NCBI GenBank assembly: GCA_947500845.1
Contig: CANMTP010000013.1
Location: forward strand, 1 to 64,000
DNA length: 64,000 nucleotides
DNA from: an uncultured Aquimarina sp.
GTDB taxonomy: Bacteria; Bacteroidota; Bacteroidia; Flavobacteriales; Flavobacteriaceae
Direction of reading: 5' to 3'
In this document: positions 45,506-54,779 of the stretch, one piece after another
How positions within the stretch are numbered: position 1 is the stretch's first letter
Layout of the letters: each line of letters begins with the position of its first letter
Position numbers and translations under genes: made by a program
The notes under the pieces: model-generated
The model's database searches: none
What the model was told of the DNA's origin: nothing
The model's input: only the letters and a program-made list of their open reading frames with translations

Positions 45506-46321
45506 TTACACTCCAGAATAGGCATTAAATCCTCCATCAATCGGAATAGTAGTTCCGGTTACAAATTTTGAGGCATCACTACAAAGCCATTGTATAACGC
45601 CAAATAGCTCTTTAGGTTCTCCAAAGCGCCCCATGGGAGTATGTTCTATTATTTTATGACCTCGCTTAGTAAGACTTCCATCTTCATTAGTCAATAGATT
45701 TTTGTTTTGCTCTGTGAGAAAAAAACCGGGAGCAACAGCATTTACACGAATACCTTCTCCATATTTTTGATTACATTCTACTGCGAGCCATTGCGTCAGA
45801 TTGTCAATCGCTGCTTTTGAAGAAGAATATCCCATCACACGAGTTAAAGGTCTTATTGCAGCCATTGATGATAAATTGATGATACTACCTTTTTTTTCAT
45901 TCAGGAAAAGCGATAATAATGTTTTGGTGGGTAAAAAGGTTCCTAGATAATTCAATTCTATAACCTTTTGGAGCTCAGTAATATCGCAATCAAGAATTGT
46001 TTGATTGGGCATTATTACTGCACCAGGCATATTTCCTCCTGCGGCATTTATTAAAATATCAATCTTTCCGAATTCTTGTTCAAGCTGTTTTTCTACAATC
46101 TTTAGTTGAGTTTCATTAGTGACATCAGCAATTGCCGAAAAAGCATTGCCTCCGTTTTTTTTAATCTCTTTAACAAGTTTTTCTACTTTTGAAACTGTTC
46201 TTCCCAAAATAACTATAATTGCTTCTTCCTGGGCCAAGTACTTGGATATGGCAGTGCCTAAAATACCGGTAGCACCACTAATCACAATAATCTTATCTTT
46301 TATTGAAAACAATTCTGACAT
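45506..46321 (-). CDS. SDR oxidoreductase, probable D-fructuronate reductase
   Basis: 271 residues of the classical short-chain dehydrogenase family: cofactor motif SGATGILGTAISKYL, NAAGG, catalytic Ser (NLSSMAA) and YSSSKAA (Tyr-x-x-x-Lys). The C-terminus is the usual TGTTIPIDGGFNAYSG. Between uxaA and uxuA it probably reduces D-fructuronate to D-mannonate, because the locus lacks a separate UxuB and UxaB should serve tagaturonate. The alternative is a KduD-like 2-deoxy-3-ketogluconate dehydrogenase. Cytosolic. Confidence 0.85.
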   Translation of the reverse strand: MSELFSIKDKIIVISGATGILGTAISKYLAQEEAIIVILGRTVSKVEKLVKEIKKNGGNAFSAIADVTNETQLKIVEKQLEQEFGKIDILINAAGGNMPGAVIMPNQTILDCDITELQKVIELNYLGTFLPTKTLLSLFLNEKKGSIINLSSMAAIRPLTRVMGYSSSKAAIDNLTQWLAVECNQKYGEGIRVNAVAPGFFLTEQNKNLLTNEDGSLTKRGHKIIEHTPMGRFGEPKELFGVIQWLCSDASKFVTGTTIPIDGGFNAYSGV

Positions 46322-46331
46322 TTAGTAATTT

Positions 46332-47975
46332 TTAAAGTGAAACTCCTCTTTTCCATGGTATAAAATCGTCCTGATTCAACTGTTGAGCTTTAGTTTTTTT
46401 CCTCCCGCTAGCTACTTCGATAATGAAATCGAGTAGATCTTCGCCCATTTGTTTAATTGTTTTTTGTCCGGTAATTACTTCTCCGGTATCTATATCAATG
46501 ATATCTATCATCCGTTTAGCTAAAGATGTATTTGATGAAATCTTAATAACAGGGGTAATGGGATTACCTGTTGGAGTGCCCAGACCGGTAGTGAAAAGAA
46601 TAATATTGGCCCCAGACCCTGCTAGTGCAGTTGTACTTTCTACATCATTACCCGGTGTACATAGGAGATTTAGACCATTTTTCTTTGCGTATTCTGCATA
46701 ATCTAAGACATCTACCACGGGCGAAGTACCTCCTTTCTTGGCAGCCCCTGCACTTTTCATAGCATCTGTTATAAGACCATCTTTAATATTACCGGGACTG
46801 GGATTCATATCAAAGCCAGAATCTACAGCTTCTGCAGAAGCAGCATAAGATTGCATAAGATTGATAAATTTGTCGGAGATAGCATTGCTTTGACATCTGT
46901 TTATCAATTCTTGTTCAACTCCGCAAAGCTCGGGAAACTCGGCTAATATTGTTTTTCCTCCAAGGGCAACGATAAGATCTGATACTTGGCCAACTGCAGG
47001 ATTTGCAGATATGCCCGAAAACCCATCTGATCCACCACATTCTAACCCGATAGTTAATTTACTTAAAGGGGCAGGTTTACGTTCTGTTTTATTTGCTTTA
47101 ACAAGACCAGTGAATGTCTTTTGAATTGCTTTGGTAATCATGTTTTGCTCAGTACCTTCTTTTTGATGTTCTAAATAGTATACTGGTTTTCCGAAATCAG
47201 GATTAATATTTTGTAGTTTTTCTTCAAGAATAGAAATCTGGGCATTTTGACATCCTAGACTGAGTATGGTAGCTCCTGCAACATTGGGATTAGTGATATA
47301 ACCAGCTAATAACGTACATAACATCTCAGAGTCTTGTCTTGTGCCTCCACAACCGCCAGTATGAGTCAAAAATTTAATTCCGTCTACGTGTGCAAAGAGT
47401 GAAGAATTTTCAAGTTCGGGATTAGCGATTTCAGCATATTCAATGTCTATCTCTTTGCCTTGTTGATATAGATTTACTATTTGACGTACATAATTTTTAT
47501 ACGGATTAGGTTTGGTAAAACCGAGTTCTTCAAGAAAGGCATATTTCATCACTTCGACATTTCTATTTTCACAAAAAACTAGAGGAATCACAAGCCAGTA
47601 GTTGGCCGTACCAACTTGTCCGTCTTTTCTATGATACCCCATGAAAGTCTTACTTTTCCACTTATTAACATTAGGTGCGTCCCAATCAGAAATGATCTCT
47701 TTTTTTGAAAAGGATGTAGTTTGATGAGCTACATTAGCAATGGTAAGCCTCGAGCCTTTTGTAATAGTAGTATTCGCTTTTCCAACCAGAGTGCCATACA
47801 TTATAATCCCATCGCCCGGCAGCAAATTGTTTTTAGAGAATTTATGTTTAGCAGGTATATTTTCCAGAATTAAAATTTCTTTATTTTCATGAACTAACCT
47901 TTCTCCTTTTTTGAGATTCTTAAGCGCAACAAAAACATTGTCTCTTGGATGTATTTTCAAAATTTTATAGTTCAT
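46332..47975 (-). CDS. uxaA: Altronate dehydratase
   Basis: 547 residues. An N-terminal SAF-like domain (~1-95) is joined to the large GD_AH_C domain, the UxaA/GarD architecture. Conserved segments include THTGGCGGTRQDSEML, LSLGCQNAQISILEE, GLECGGSDGFSGISANPAVG and TPGNDVESTTALAGSGANIILFTTGLG. It dehydrates D-altronate to KDG using Fe2+. First gene of the leftward uxaA-SDR-uxuA operon; a LacI-type operator lies 22 bp upstream of its start, shared with the divergent kdgK. Confidence 0.95.
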   Translation of the reverse strand: MNYKILKIHPRDNVFVALKNLKKGERLVHENKEILILENIPAKHKFSKNNLLPGDGIIMYGTLVGKANTTITKGSRLTIANVAHQTTSFSKKEIISDWDAPNVNKWKSKTFMGYHRKDGQVGTANYWLVIPLVFCENRNVEVMKYAFLEELGFTKPNPYKNYVRQIVNLYQQGKEIDIEYAEIANPELENSSLFAHVDGIKFLTHTGGCGGTRQDSEMLCTLLAGYITNPNVAGATILSLGCQNAQISILEEKLQNINPDFGKPVYYLEHQKEGTEQNMITKAIQKTFTGLVKANKTERKPAPLSKLTIGLECGGSDGFSGISANPAVGQVSDLIVALGGKTILAEFPELCGVEQELINRCQSNAISDKFINLMQSYAASAEAVDSGFDMNPSPGNIKDGLITDAMKSAGAAKKGGTSPVVDVLDYAEYAKKNGLNLLCTPGNDVESTTALAGSGANIILFTTGLGTPTGNPITPVIKISSNTSLAKRMIDIIDIDTGEVITGQKTIKQMGEDLLDFIIEVASGRKKTKAQQLNQDDFIPWKRGVSL

Positions 47976-47996
47976 TCTAATTTTAAATTATTATAT

Positions 47997-48014
47997 TGCG
48001 CAATCGATTGCACA
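47997..48014. promoter_or_regulatory. LacI-type operator 3 (uxaA/kdgK divergent region)
   Basis: TGCGCAATCGATTGCACA with a perfect GCAATCGATTGC core, identical to the core of operator 2. It lies 22 bp upstream of uxaA and 79 bp upstream of kdgK and can control both divergent operons. Confidence 0.85.
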
Positions 48015-48092
48015 ATTTACATAAAAAAGTATAATCAAGCGTAAAAAAGATTAAAAAAATTAAATTGCAGCAATATAAGAACCCTGTTTCCA

Positions 48093-49091
48093 ATGAAAAA
48101 ACGAATAATAACCATAGGCGAAGTTATGATGCGTTTGGTAACTAACGATCACCAACGTTTCTTACAAGCAAACCATTACAATGTTTATTTTGGAGGAGCA
48201 GAAGCTAATGTAGCGATATCACTATCTCATTTTGGCCAGGAGACTGTTCATATCACTGCCTATCCAGATAATGATTTGGGGAGGGCTGCTTATAATTATT
48301 TAAAAAAGAATGGTGTAGATACTTCATATATCTCTTTTCTAGAAAAAGGAAGAATGGGTGTGTATTTTCATGAAAAAGGCAGTATGCAGCGTTCTTCGCG
48401 AATTATTTATGATCGATTCGGGTCTTCTTTCTCTCTATTGAAAGATAGTGATTTTGATTGGGATGCTATTTTTGAAGATGCTAGCTGGTTGCATTGGACA
48501 GGAATCACACCTGCCATTTCTGAGTCTGCCTCCAATCTCTGCAAGATTGCCATTCAAAAAGCCAGAGAAAAAGGGATTACAATTAGTGGTGACATCAACT
48601 ATAGAAGAAATCTTTGGCAATATGGGAAACGTCCTTTGGATATTATGCCAGAGCTTATAGCGAATACTGATATTATCATTGCAGGGCTTTCCGATTTTGA
48701 AAATTGTATAGGTATTAAAAAGGATAGTTTTGAAGAAGCTTGTGATGAAACTAGCAAAATGTTTTCAGAAGCCAAGACTTTTGCTACTACACGACGTATA
48801 TCAATTTCTGCATCAGATAACAAATTATCGGCCATGCTCTATGAGAAAGGGGATATTTATTTATCAAAAGAATATGAGATGACGAGTATTGTTGACCGAA
48901 TTGGTGGTGGAGATGCTTTTATGGCGGGACTTATTTATGGACTACTATTTAAAAGTAATCAGGAAGCTATAGAGTTTGCATTAGCGGCTTCAGTGCTCAA
49001 ACATTCAATTCATGGAGATGCCAATTTAGTTAATGTCGATGAAGTAGATCAATTAGTTAAGGGAGAAAATTTAGGAAGATTATTGAGATAA
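48093..49091 (+). CDS. kdgK: 2-keto-3-deoxygluconate kinase
   Basis: 332 residues of the PfkB/ribokinase family. The N-terminus reads IITIGEVMMRLVTNDHQRF, followed by NVYFGGAEANVAISLSHFG, the sugar-binding region. The ATP and catalytic-base motif is DRIGGGDAFMAGLIYGL. It phosphorylates KDG to KDPG. Its stop overlaps the start of the next gene (TAATG), which encodes the KDPG aldolase; this coupling supports the substrate assignment. Confidence 0.92.
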   Translation: MKKRIITIGEVMMRLVTNDHQRFLQANHYNVYFGGAEANVAISLSHFGQETVHITAYPDNDLGRAAYNYLKKNGVDTSYISFLEKGRMGVYFHEKGSMQRSSRIIYDRFGSSFSLLKDSDFDWDAIFEDASWLHWTGITPAISESASNLCKIAIQKAREKGITISGDINYRRNLWQYGKRPLDIMPELIANTDIIIAGLSDFENCIGIKKDSFEEACDETSKMFSEAKTFATTRRISISASDNKLSAMLYEKGDIYLSKEYEMTSIVDRIGGGDAFMAGLIYGLLFKSNQEAIEFALAASVLKHSIHGDANLVNVDEVDQLVKGENLGRLLR

Positions 49092-49756
49092 TGAATATAC
49101 ATAGTGCTCCACATATCATTCAGATTATGGAAAAAACAGGCATGATTCCAGTTTTTAATCATAGCGATATTGATGTCTCTAAACAGATTATAAATGCTTC
49201 ATATGATGGAGGAGTGCGAGTATTTGAATTTACAAATCGAAGGGAGAATGCCATAGATGTTTTTACTGAGCTAGTAGAATACTCAAAAAAATATGAAGAC
49301 TTAATCTTGGGAGTAGGTACCATTTTTGATTCAAAAACTGCTGAAATTTTTTTGGATGCAGGAGCTCAATTTATTGTTTCACCTGCACTGGTAAAAGAAT
49401 TGGCAAATTTTGCTAATGAAAAAAATATATTATGGATCCCTGGTTGCAGTACCGTAACTGAAGTATATCGTGCTACCAAATTGGGAGCCGAGCTTATTAA
49501 AGCATTTCCAGGAAATATGTTAGGCCCTGCTTTTGTAAAGGCTATTAAATCTGTACTTCCTGGGATTAAAATTATGCCTACTGGTGGTGTTTCTCCCAAC
49601 AAAGAAAATCTTAAGAATTGGTTTGAGACGGGGGTCAGTTGTGTTGGAATGGGTTCACAACTGTTCAAAAAAGAGTTTATAGAGACTAAAGACTACATTG
49701 AACTATCCAAAGTGATTAGTGAAACCCTCGAAATTATAAAAAGTTTTCGCAATTAA
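49091..49756 (+). CDS. kdgA: KDPG aldolase
   Basis: 221 residues of the KDPG/KHG aldolase family. The catalytic Glu lies in VRVFEFTNR, the Schiff-base Lys in AELIKAFPGNMLGP, and the phosphate-binding segment in IMPTGGVSPNKENLKNW. It splits KDPG into pyruvate and glyceraldehyde-3-phosphate, the last step of the pathway encoded in this locus. It is translationally coupled to kdgK and followed 2 bp later by the TRAP substrate-binding protein gene. Confidence 0.94.
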   Translation: MNIHSAPHIIQIMEKTGMIPVFNHSDIDVSKQIINASYDGGVRVFEFTNRRENAIDVFTELVEYSKKYEDLILGVGTIFDSKTAEIFLDAGAQFIVSPALVKELANFANEKNILWIPGCSTVTEVYRATKLGAELIKAFPGNMLGPAFVKAIKSVLPGIKIMPTGGVSPNKENLKNWFETGVSCVGMGSQLFKKEFIETKDYIELSKVISETLEIIKSFRN

Positions 49757-49757
49757 T

Positions 49758-50732
49758 ATGTGTCTAAAATTAGTGATTAGTGTTCTTGGAGTTTTATTAT
49801 TGTTTTCTTGTAAGAAAGAGAACGATATTAAAACTTTACGATTAGCTCATGGTCTGGATACCAAGCACCCAGTTCATAAGGCTATGGTGCACTTGGGGGA
49901 AAGATTAGAGGATAAATCTCAAGGAAAGTTAAAAGTTGAAATTTATCCTAGTGGGCAGCTTGGTGGCGAACGAGAGTGTTTGGAGCTATTACAAATAGGA
50001 AGCTTGGACATCACAAAAGTTTCTGCTGCAGTACTAGAGAATTTTGTTTCAGAATATAAAATATTTAGTATCCCTTATATATTTAGAGATAAATCCCATA
50101 GTCATCTGGTATATGATAGTGAAGTAGGAGAAAAATTTCTATTGAAAGGAGAACCTTTTAGGCTTAGAGGATTATCTTTTTATGATGCTGGCAGTAGGAG
50201 TTTCTACACGAAGAAAAAGATGATTAATTCTCCAGAAGATCTAAAAGGATTAAAAATAAGAGTTCAAAAAAGCAATATGGCGGTATCAATGGTACAGCAA
50301 TTAGGTGGATCACCAACTCCAATCTCCTGGGGAGAGTTATATACCGCTTTGCAACAAGGTGTTGTAGATGGTGCAGAGAACAATTTACCAAGTTTTTATT
50401 CTTCAAAGCATTATGAGGTATGTAAATTCTACAGTTTTGATGAGCATACTGCAGTACCTGATATTTTATTAATTGGCACTGAAAGTTGGGGTAGATTGTC
50501 CGAGCAAGAACAAAAATGGTTACAAGAGGCTGCAAATGAGTCGGCTGTTTTTCAGAGAAGAGTATGGGAAGAATCTGAAAAAATATCCTTAAATGCCATC
50601 AAAGAAGCAGGGGTTGAGGTTAGTTATCCTGACAAGAAGCCTTTTATCATCAAAACAAAAAAAATAAAAGCTATGTTTAGTAATAACGAAGAAATTATGC
50701 GTCTTATAAAAGAGATAAAGACAATACAATGA
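49758..50732 (+). CDS. dctP: TRAP transporter substrate-binding lipoprotein (DctP)
   Basis: 324 residues. Lipobox LLFSC (Cys18, then KKEND), so it is tethered instead of free in the periplasm. The family core is intact: LRLAHGLDTKHPVHKAM, KLKVEIYPSGQLGGERE, and the carboxylate-binding region LKIRVQKSNMAVSMVQQLGGSPTPIS, with the conserved Arg of KIRV, then ALQQGVVDGAEN. It delivers a hexuronate or aldonate to the DctQM membrane proteins. It overlaps dctQ by 4 bp. Confidence 0.93.
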   Translation: MCLKLVISVLGVLLLFSCKKENDIKTLRLAHGLDTKHPVHKAMVHLGERLEDKSQGKLKVEIYPSGQLGGERECLELLQIGSLDITKVSAAVLENFVSEYKIFSIPYIFRDKSHSHLVYDSEVGEKFLLKGEPFRLRGLSFYDAGSRSFYTKKKMINSPEDLKGLKIRVQKSNMAVSMVQQLGGSPTPISWGELYTALQQGVVDGAENNLPSFYSSKHYEVCKFYSFDEHTAVPDILLIGTESWGRLSEQEQKWLQEAANESAVFQRRVWEESEKISLNAIKEAGVEVSYPDKKPFIIKTKKIKAMFSNNEEIMRLIKEIKTIQ

Positions 50733-51211
50733 TGCGAGCAACTATCAATAAAATACTCGAAATGTTACTGATAACAATTTTCTCTATTATGCTTATTGCA
50801 GTAATCTGGCAGGTGATTTCAAGATATTTACTGGGTGCTCCAAGTACTTTGACAGACGAAATTGCAAGTTTCTCGTTGATATGGTTAGGACTTTTTGGAG
50901 CAGCATATGCTACCGGAAAAGAATTACATTTAGCCATAGATCTTATCCCTACAAGAGTAATTAAGAGATCTCCAAATTTTTTTTTGGGAATTGTAACATT
51001 TTCCACAGGGATCTTTGCCTTTTTGGTAATGGTTATAGGCGGATTAAGACTTTGTTGGTTAACCTATACACTTGATCAACATTCTGCTGCTTTAGAAATC
51101 CCGTTAGCGTTGATTTATTTGGTAGTACCTGTGAGTGGGCTATTGATAGTATATTACAATATTGATATTTTTATTAAAAAGAGTAAAGCACTCAAATTAG
51201 AAGATTTATGA
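50729..51211 (+). CDS. dctQ: TRAP transporter small permease (DctQ)
   Basis: 160 residues with four transmembrane helices and the DctQ motifs VISRYLLGAPSTLTDEIASFSLIWLGLFGAAYATGKELHLAIDL. It overlaps dctP and dctM by 4 bp each. Together with DctM it forms the Na+-driven importer that brings the hexuronate in from the periplasm. Confidence 0.92.
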   Translation: MMRATINKILEMLLITIFSIMLIAVIWQVISRYLLGAPSTLTDEIASFSLIWLGLFGAAYATGKELHLAIDLIPTRVIKRSPNFFLGIVTFSTGIFAFLVMVIGGLRLCWLTYTLDQHSAALEIPLALIYLVVPVSGLLIVYYNIDIFIKKSKALKLEDL

Positions 51212-52503
51212 ACTATATCGAGGTAATAATTTTAATCACTAGTTTTTTGATTTTTTTATCATTGCGTGTTCCTATTGCTTATAGTATTGGGCTCTCAGCA
51301 TTATTCACTTTGATTATATCTATGCCATTTTTACCTTCGGTAACCACCTTGGCACAGCGTATGGCTACCTCTTTAGATAGTTTTGCTTTGTTGGCTATTC
51401 CTTTTTTTATTCTTGCAGGACAAATAATGAATCGAGGAGGTATTGCTCATCGATTAATAGAATTTGCCAAAGCTATAGTGGGACCTTTACCAGGAGGATT
51501 GGCTTTTGTAAACATTATTGCTTGTATGTTATTTGGAGCAATCTCGGGATCTGCAGTGGCTGCAGCTTCGGCAATTGGAGGTTTTATGAATCCTATGATG
51601 GAAAAGGAAGGATATGATAAATCTTTTAGTGCTGCAGTTAACATCACTAGTGCCACAACAGGATTAATCATTCCGCCTAGTAATATTTTAATTATTTATT
51701 CCTTGGCAAGTGGAGGAGTATCTATCGCAGCTCTATTTCTTGCAGGTTATATTCCGGGCATTCTAATAGGTATTGCTTTGATGATGGTAGCAGGATTGTA
51801 TTCTTCCATAAAAAAATATCCAACAGAAAAAACGGTCGGATTCAAAATTTTTATAAAGCGTTTTTTGGATGCATTTCCCAGCTTACTACTCCTGGTAATA
51901 GTTATCGGTGGTATTGTAGCAGGAATATTTACGGCTACCGAGGCTTCGGCAGTTGCGGTGATTTATACATTTGTTTTAGCTTTTGTTTATAAAGAGATAA
52001 CACCTAAAGATATTTCAACTATTCTATTGGAAACCACAAAGACTACTGCAATTGTGATGTTGCTCATTGCAACATCTGTGGCCATGTCCTGGGTGATGTC
52101 TTATGAAAATATTCCTCAAGAAATCAGTAGTGCCTTACTAGCGATAAGCGATAATCCAATTGTGATTATGATCATCATCAATCTAATTTTACTTTTTGTA
52201 GGTGTTTTTATGGATATGACCCCTGCAGTTTTAATTTTTACTCCCATTTTTTTACCTATCGTGTCAAATATAGGAATAGATCCTGTTCATTTTGGTATTA
52301 TCATGATTATGAATTTGTGTATTGGTTTATGTACACCACCAGTTGGATCTGTACTTTTTGTAGGTTGTGGTGTAGCAAATCTAAGTATTCAAAAAGTGAT
52401 ACGGCCGTTATTACCTTTGTTTATTGTGATGATAGTGGTTTTGGTGCTTGTAACGTATGTTCCTGAATTAAGTTTATGGGTTCCAGGAATCTTTGGTTTT
52501 TAA
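51208..52503 (+). CDS. dctM: TRAP transporter large permease (DctM)
   Basis: 431 residues with about 12 transmembrane segments and family motifs: LAIPFFILAGQIMNRGGIAHRLI, GGLAFVNIIACMLFGAISGSAVAAASAIG, TTGLIIPPSNILIIYS, GIFTATEASAVAV and LCIGLCTPPVGSVLFVG. It is the transport-channel subunit, which moves the substrate with Na+. It is the end of the kdgK-kdgA-dctPQM operon. A 98-bp gap follows before a TauE/SafE gene. Confidence 0.94.
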   Translation: MNYIEVIILITSFLIFLSLRVPIAYSIGLSALFTLIISMPFLPSVTTLAQRMATSLDSFALLAIPFFILAGQIMNRGGIAHRLIEFAKAIVGPLPGGLAFVNIIACMLFGAISGSAVAAASAIGGFMNPMMEKEGYDKSFSAAVNITSATTGLIIPPSNILIIYSLASGGVSIAALFLAGYIPGILIGIALMMVAGLYSSIKKYPTEKTVGFKIFIKRFLDAFPSLLLLVIVIGGIVAGIFTATEASAVAVIYTFVLAFVYKEITPKDISTILLETTKTTAIVMLLIATSVAMSWVMSYENIPQEISSALLAISDNPIVIMIIINLILLFVGVFMDMTPAVLIFTPIFLPIVSNIGIDPVHFGIIMIMNLCIGLCTPPVGSVLFVGCGVANLSIQKVIRPLLPLFIVMIVVLVLVTYVPELSLWVPGIFGF

Positions 52504-52601
52504 ATTATTGTTCATAAAATCTCAAATAATATAGTTGATATTTATCATAAGATTAGGAAGTAGATTCACTTACATTTGAGAATATATCATTTCAATATCA
52601 A

Positions 52602-53330
52602 ATGCTATCCAAGTATCTTCCTGTTTTTGTTATACTTGCTATCCTTTCAGAAATATTGGGAACGGTGGGCGGTTTTGGATCTTCTGTATATTTTGTTCCT
52701 ATTGCTAACTTTTTTCTTGATTTTCAGTCCGTTTTAGGGATCACTGCCCTTTTTCACTTATCTAGTAATGTTACCAAAATTGCATTTTTTAAAAAGGGAT
52801 TGGATAAAAACCTCATTTTAACTTTGGGCATACCTGCTATCGTATTTGTATCTGTAGGAGCATATTTTAGTAAATTTCTCGATCCCAAACTGCTAACTTA
52901 TTTTTTAGGTTTTTTCTTAATAGGTTTAAGTTTATTATTTCTGATATTTAAACAACTCAGGGTCAATTCAAACACGAAGAGTGCAATTATTGGGGGGTCA
53001 TTATCAGGATTAAGCGCTGGAATTCTTGGTACCGGAGGTGCGATAAGAGGAATTACAATGGCAGCTTTTAAAATGAATAAGGATAAGTTTATTGCTACCT
53101 CTGCAGTTATCGACTTAGGGGTAGATTTTAGTCGAACGATTGTATACTTTTTGAACGGATATATACATCAACACGATTTATACTTAATTCCTATTTTAAT
53201 TGTGGTCGGCATTTTTGGAACTTGGATAGGTAAAAAAATCCTAAATAGAATATCCCAAGATCAATTCAGAAAATTCGTATTGTTTCTAATTTTAGGGATT
53301 GGGATTGTAAGCGTGGTAATAAATGTATAA
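52602..53330 (+). CDS. TauE/SafE-family membrane permease
   Basis: 242 residues with about seven to eight hydrophobic helices and the TauE/SafE repeated pattern: an N-terminal LGTVGGFGSSVYFVPIANFF motif and an internal GGSLSGLSAGILGTGGAIRGI motif. Such proteins export sulfite, sulfoacetate or other organic anions. The anion here is unknown; it is placed after the TRAP operon but separated by an AT-rich gap, so membership of the uronate locus is uncertain. Confidence 0.82.
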   Translation: MLSKYLPVFVILAILSEILGTVGGFGSSVYFVPIANFFLDFQSVLGITALFHLSSNVTKIAFFKKGLDKNLILTLGIPAIVFVSVGAYFSKFLDPKLLTYFLGFFLIGLSLLFLIFKQLRVNSNTKSAIIGGSLSGLSAGILGTGGAIRGITMAAFKMNKDKFIATSAVIDLGVDFSRTIVYFLNGYIHQHDLYLIPILIVVGIFGTWIGKKILNRISQDQFRKFVLFLILGIGIVSVVINV

Positions 53331-53359
53331 TATCTGAATTTAAGCGTCTAGAACTTTAT

Positions 53360-53545
53360 CTAGGAAACCCCAATATAATCGAGGACTTCATATACTAATA
53401 TTGCAGGCCATACTATTGCTTTAAGAACGCCTAATACTCCCATCCAAAAGCTGGTAGCATGACTTATAAAATAAATTACAGCACCAATAAATCCAAGTCC
53501 ATACACTTTACTTGAAGAAGCTTCTTTTTTTGCTGTTTCTTTCAT
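53360..53545 (-). CDS. Small hydrophobic membrane protein, unknown
   Basis: 61 residues: a charged N-terminus (MKETAKKEASSSKVYG) and then one or two hydrophobic stretches (LGFIGAVIYFISHATSFWMG, VLKAIVWPAILVYEVLDYIG). It matches the style of small flavobacterial membrane proteins, but I recognise no family. Convergent with the TauE/SafE gene and 31 bp beyond the HMA protein, with which it may be co-transcribed. Confidence 0.6.
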   Translation of the reverse strand: MKETAKKEASSSKVYGLGFIGAVIYFISHATSFWMGVLGVLKAIVWPAILVYEVLDYIGVS

Positions 53546-53576
53546 TACAAAACTGTTTTATAGTCCAAATATATAT

Positions 53577-53846
53577 CTATTTATTTATTCTTCCTATAGC
53601 ACAGCTTACATATGATTTTGCTTTTCTTCCCAAGGTATTTTTATCACTTTCAATTGGGTAACCAAGTCTTGAAAGCTCTTTTTGTACGGTCTCAATACCG
53701 TCTTCAGTCTCATAGCTGAATGAAACAGTACAGTTTTCGGTATTTACAGATATATTCTTGATTCCTTCAAGTGTATAAAGTTTTTTTGCAATCGTACTTT
53801 CACAACCGCTACACTTTAAGTTTTGTATTGTGACAGATGTTCTCAT
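53577..53846 (-). CDS. Heavy-metal-associated (HMA) domain protein
   Basis: 89 residues from ATG 53846 (MRTSVTIQNLKCSGCES); the upstream in-frame ATG at 53876 would add ten hydrophobic residues and is less likely. The ferredoxin-like fold carries the metal-binding pair Cys12-x-x-Cys15 and TLEGIKNISVNTENCTVSF. It resembles CopZ-like copper or zinc chaperones, although no P-type ATPase gene is nearby. The C-terminal tail (RKAKSYVSCAIGRINK) extends past the usual 70-residue domain. Confidence 0.8.
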   Translation of the reverse strand: MRTSVTIQNLKCSGCESTIAKKLYTLEGIKNISVNTENCTVSFSYETEDGIETVQKELSRLGYPIESDKNTLGRKAKSYVSCAIGRINK

Positions 53847-53993
53847 TATTTTAATTTTAAGAGCTAAACATATCAAAATATCTTCTGTTATAAAATGATA
53901 AATATCAGTATTTGTGGTTTATATACCTGATTTATGTCATTTTTATTAGAAAAAGCTACTTCTATATTTGAATACGTAAGAAGCAGATGAATT

Positions 53994-54776
53994 ATGACAC
54001 AATCCCTTCGCATAGTAGAAAGAACAAAAGCTTTTTTTACAGAGATTGGCGATTTGTCATTTTTTGCCGGACGCTTCTTTAAAGAAGTTCTCACAAGACC
54101 TTTTGAGTTTCAGGAATTACTTCGGCAATGCTACCATATAGGTAATCGTTCTTTACTGTTAGTAGGAGTAACAGGCTTTATATTAGGATTAGTGTTTACG
54201 TTGCAATCCAGACCTACTCTTATGGAGTTTGGTGCAGAGTCATGGATGCCTTCTATGGTAGGAATTTCTATTGTAAGAGAAATAGGACCTGTAATTACAG
54301 CACTAATTTGCGCGGGGCGTATTGGTTCTGGGATTGGAGCAGAATTGGGCTCGATGCGAGTTACAGAACAAATTGATGCCATGGAGGTCTCGGGAACGAA
54401 CCCTTTTAAATACTTGGTGGTTATCAGAATTACAGCAACTACATTTATGCTACCCATCTTGATTGTGTTTGGTGATGCAATTGCATTATTTGGTTCTGCT
54501 ATTGTCGAAAACTTAAAGGGAGCAGTATCCTTTCAATTATATTTTAATCAGGTTTTTGATGCTATCGAATATAGTGATATTATCCCTGCTACTATAAAAT
54601 CATTCTTTTTTGGCTTTGCTATCGGGTTGGTAGGTTGCTACAAAGGGTATTTTTGCAAGAAAGGAACGGCAGGGGTTGGAGAAGCGTCAAATTCTGCTGT
54701 GGTGTATACTTCGATGTTGTTATTTATTATTGATTTTATCGCAGTATTTCTGGCTGATATATTTTTTGAAATTTGA
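53994..54776 (+). CDS. mlaE: Mla-type ABC transporter permease
   Basis: 260 residues of the MlaE permease family with five to six hydrophobic helices and the conserved stretch VREIGPVITALICAGRIGSGIGAELGSMRVTEQIDAMEVSG. It forms the inner-membrane core for lipid transfer between membranes. A Bacteroidota -7 element TATATTTG stands at 53963-53970, 24 bp before the start. The ATPase gene follows after 3 bp and the MCE gene after that, so the operon order is mlaE-mlaF-mlaD. Confidence 0.93.
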   Translation: MTQSLRIVERTKAFFTEIGDLSFFAGRFFKEVLTRPFEFQELLRQCYHIGNRSLLLVGVTGFILGLVFTLQSRPTLMEFGAESWMPSMVGISIVREIGPVITALICAGRIGSGIGAELGSMRVTEQIDAMEVSGTNPFKYLVVIRITATTFMLPILIVFGDAIALFGSAIVENLKGAVSFQLYFNQVFDAIEYSDIIPATIKSFFFGFAIGLVGCYKGYFCKKGTAGVGEASNSAVVYTSMLLFIIDFIAVFLADIFFEI

Positions 54777-54779
54777 AAA

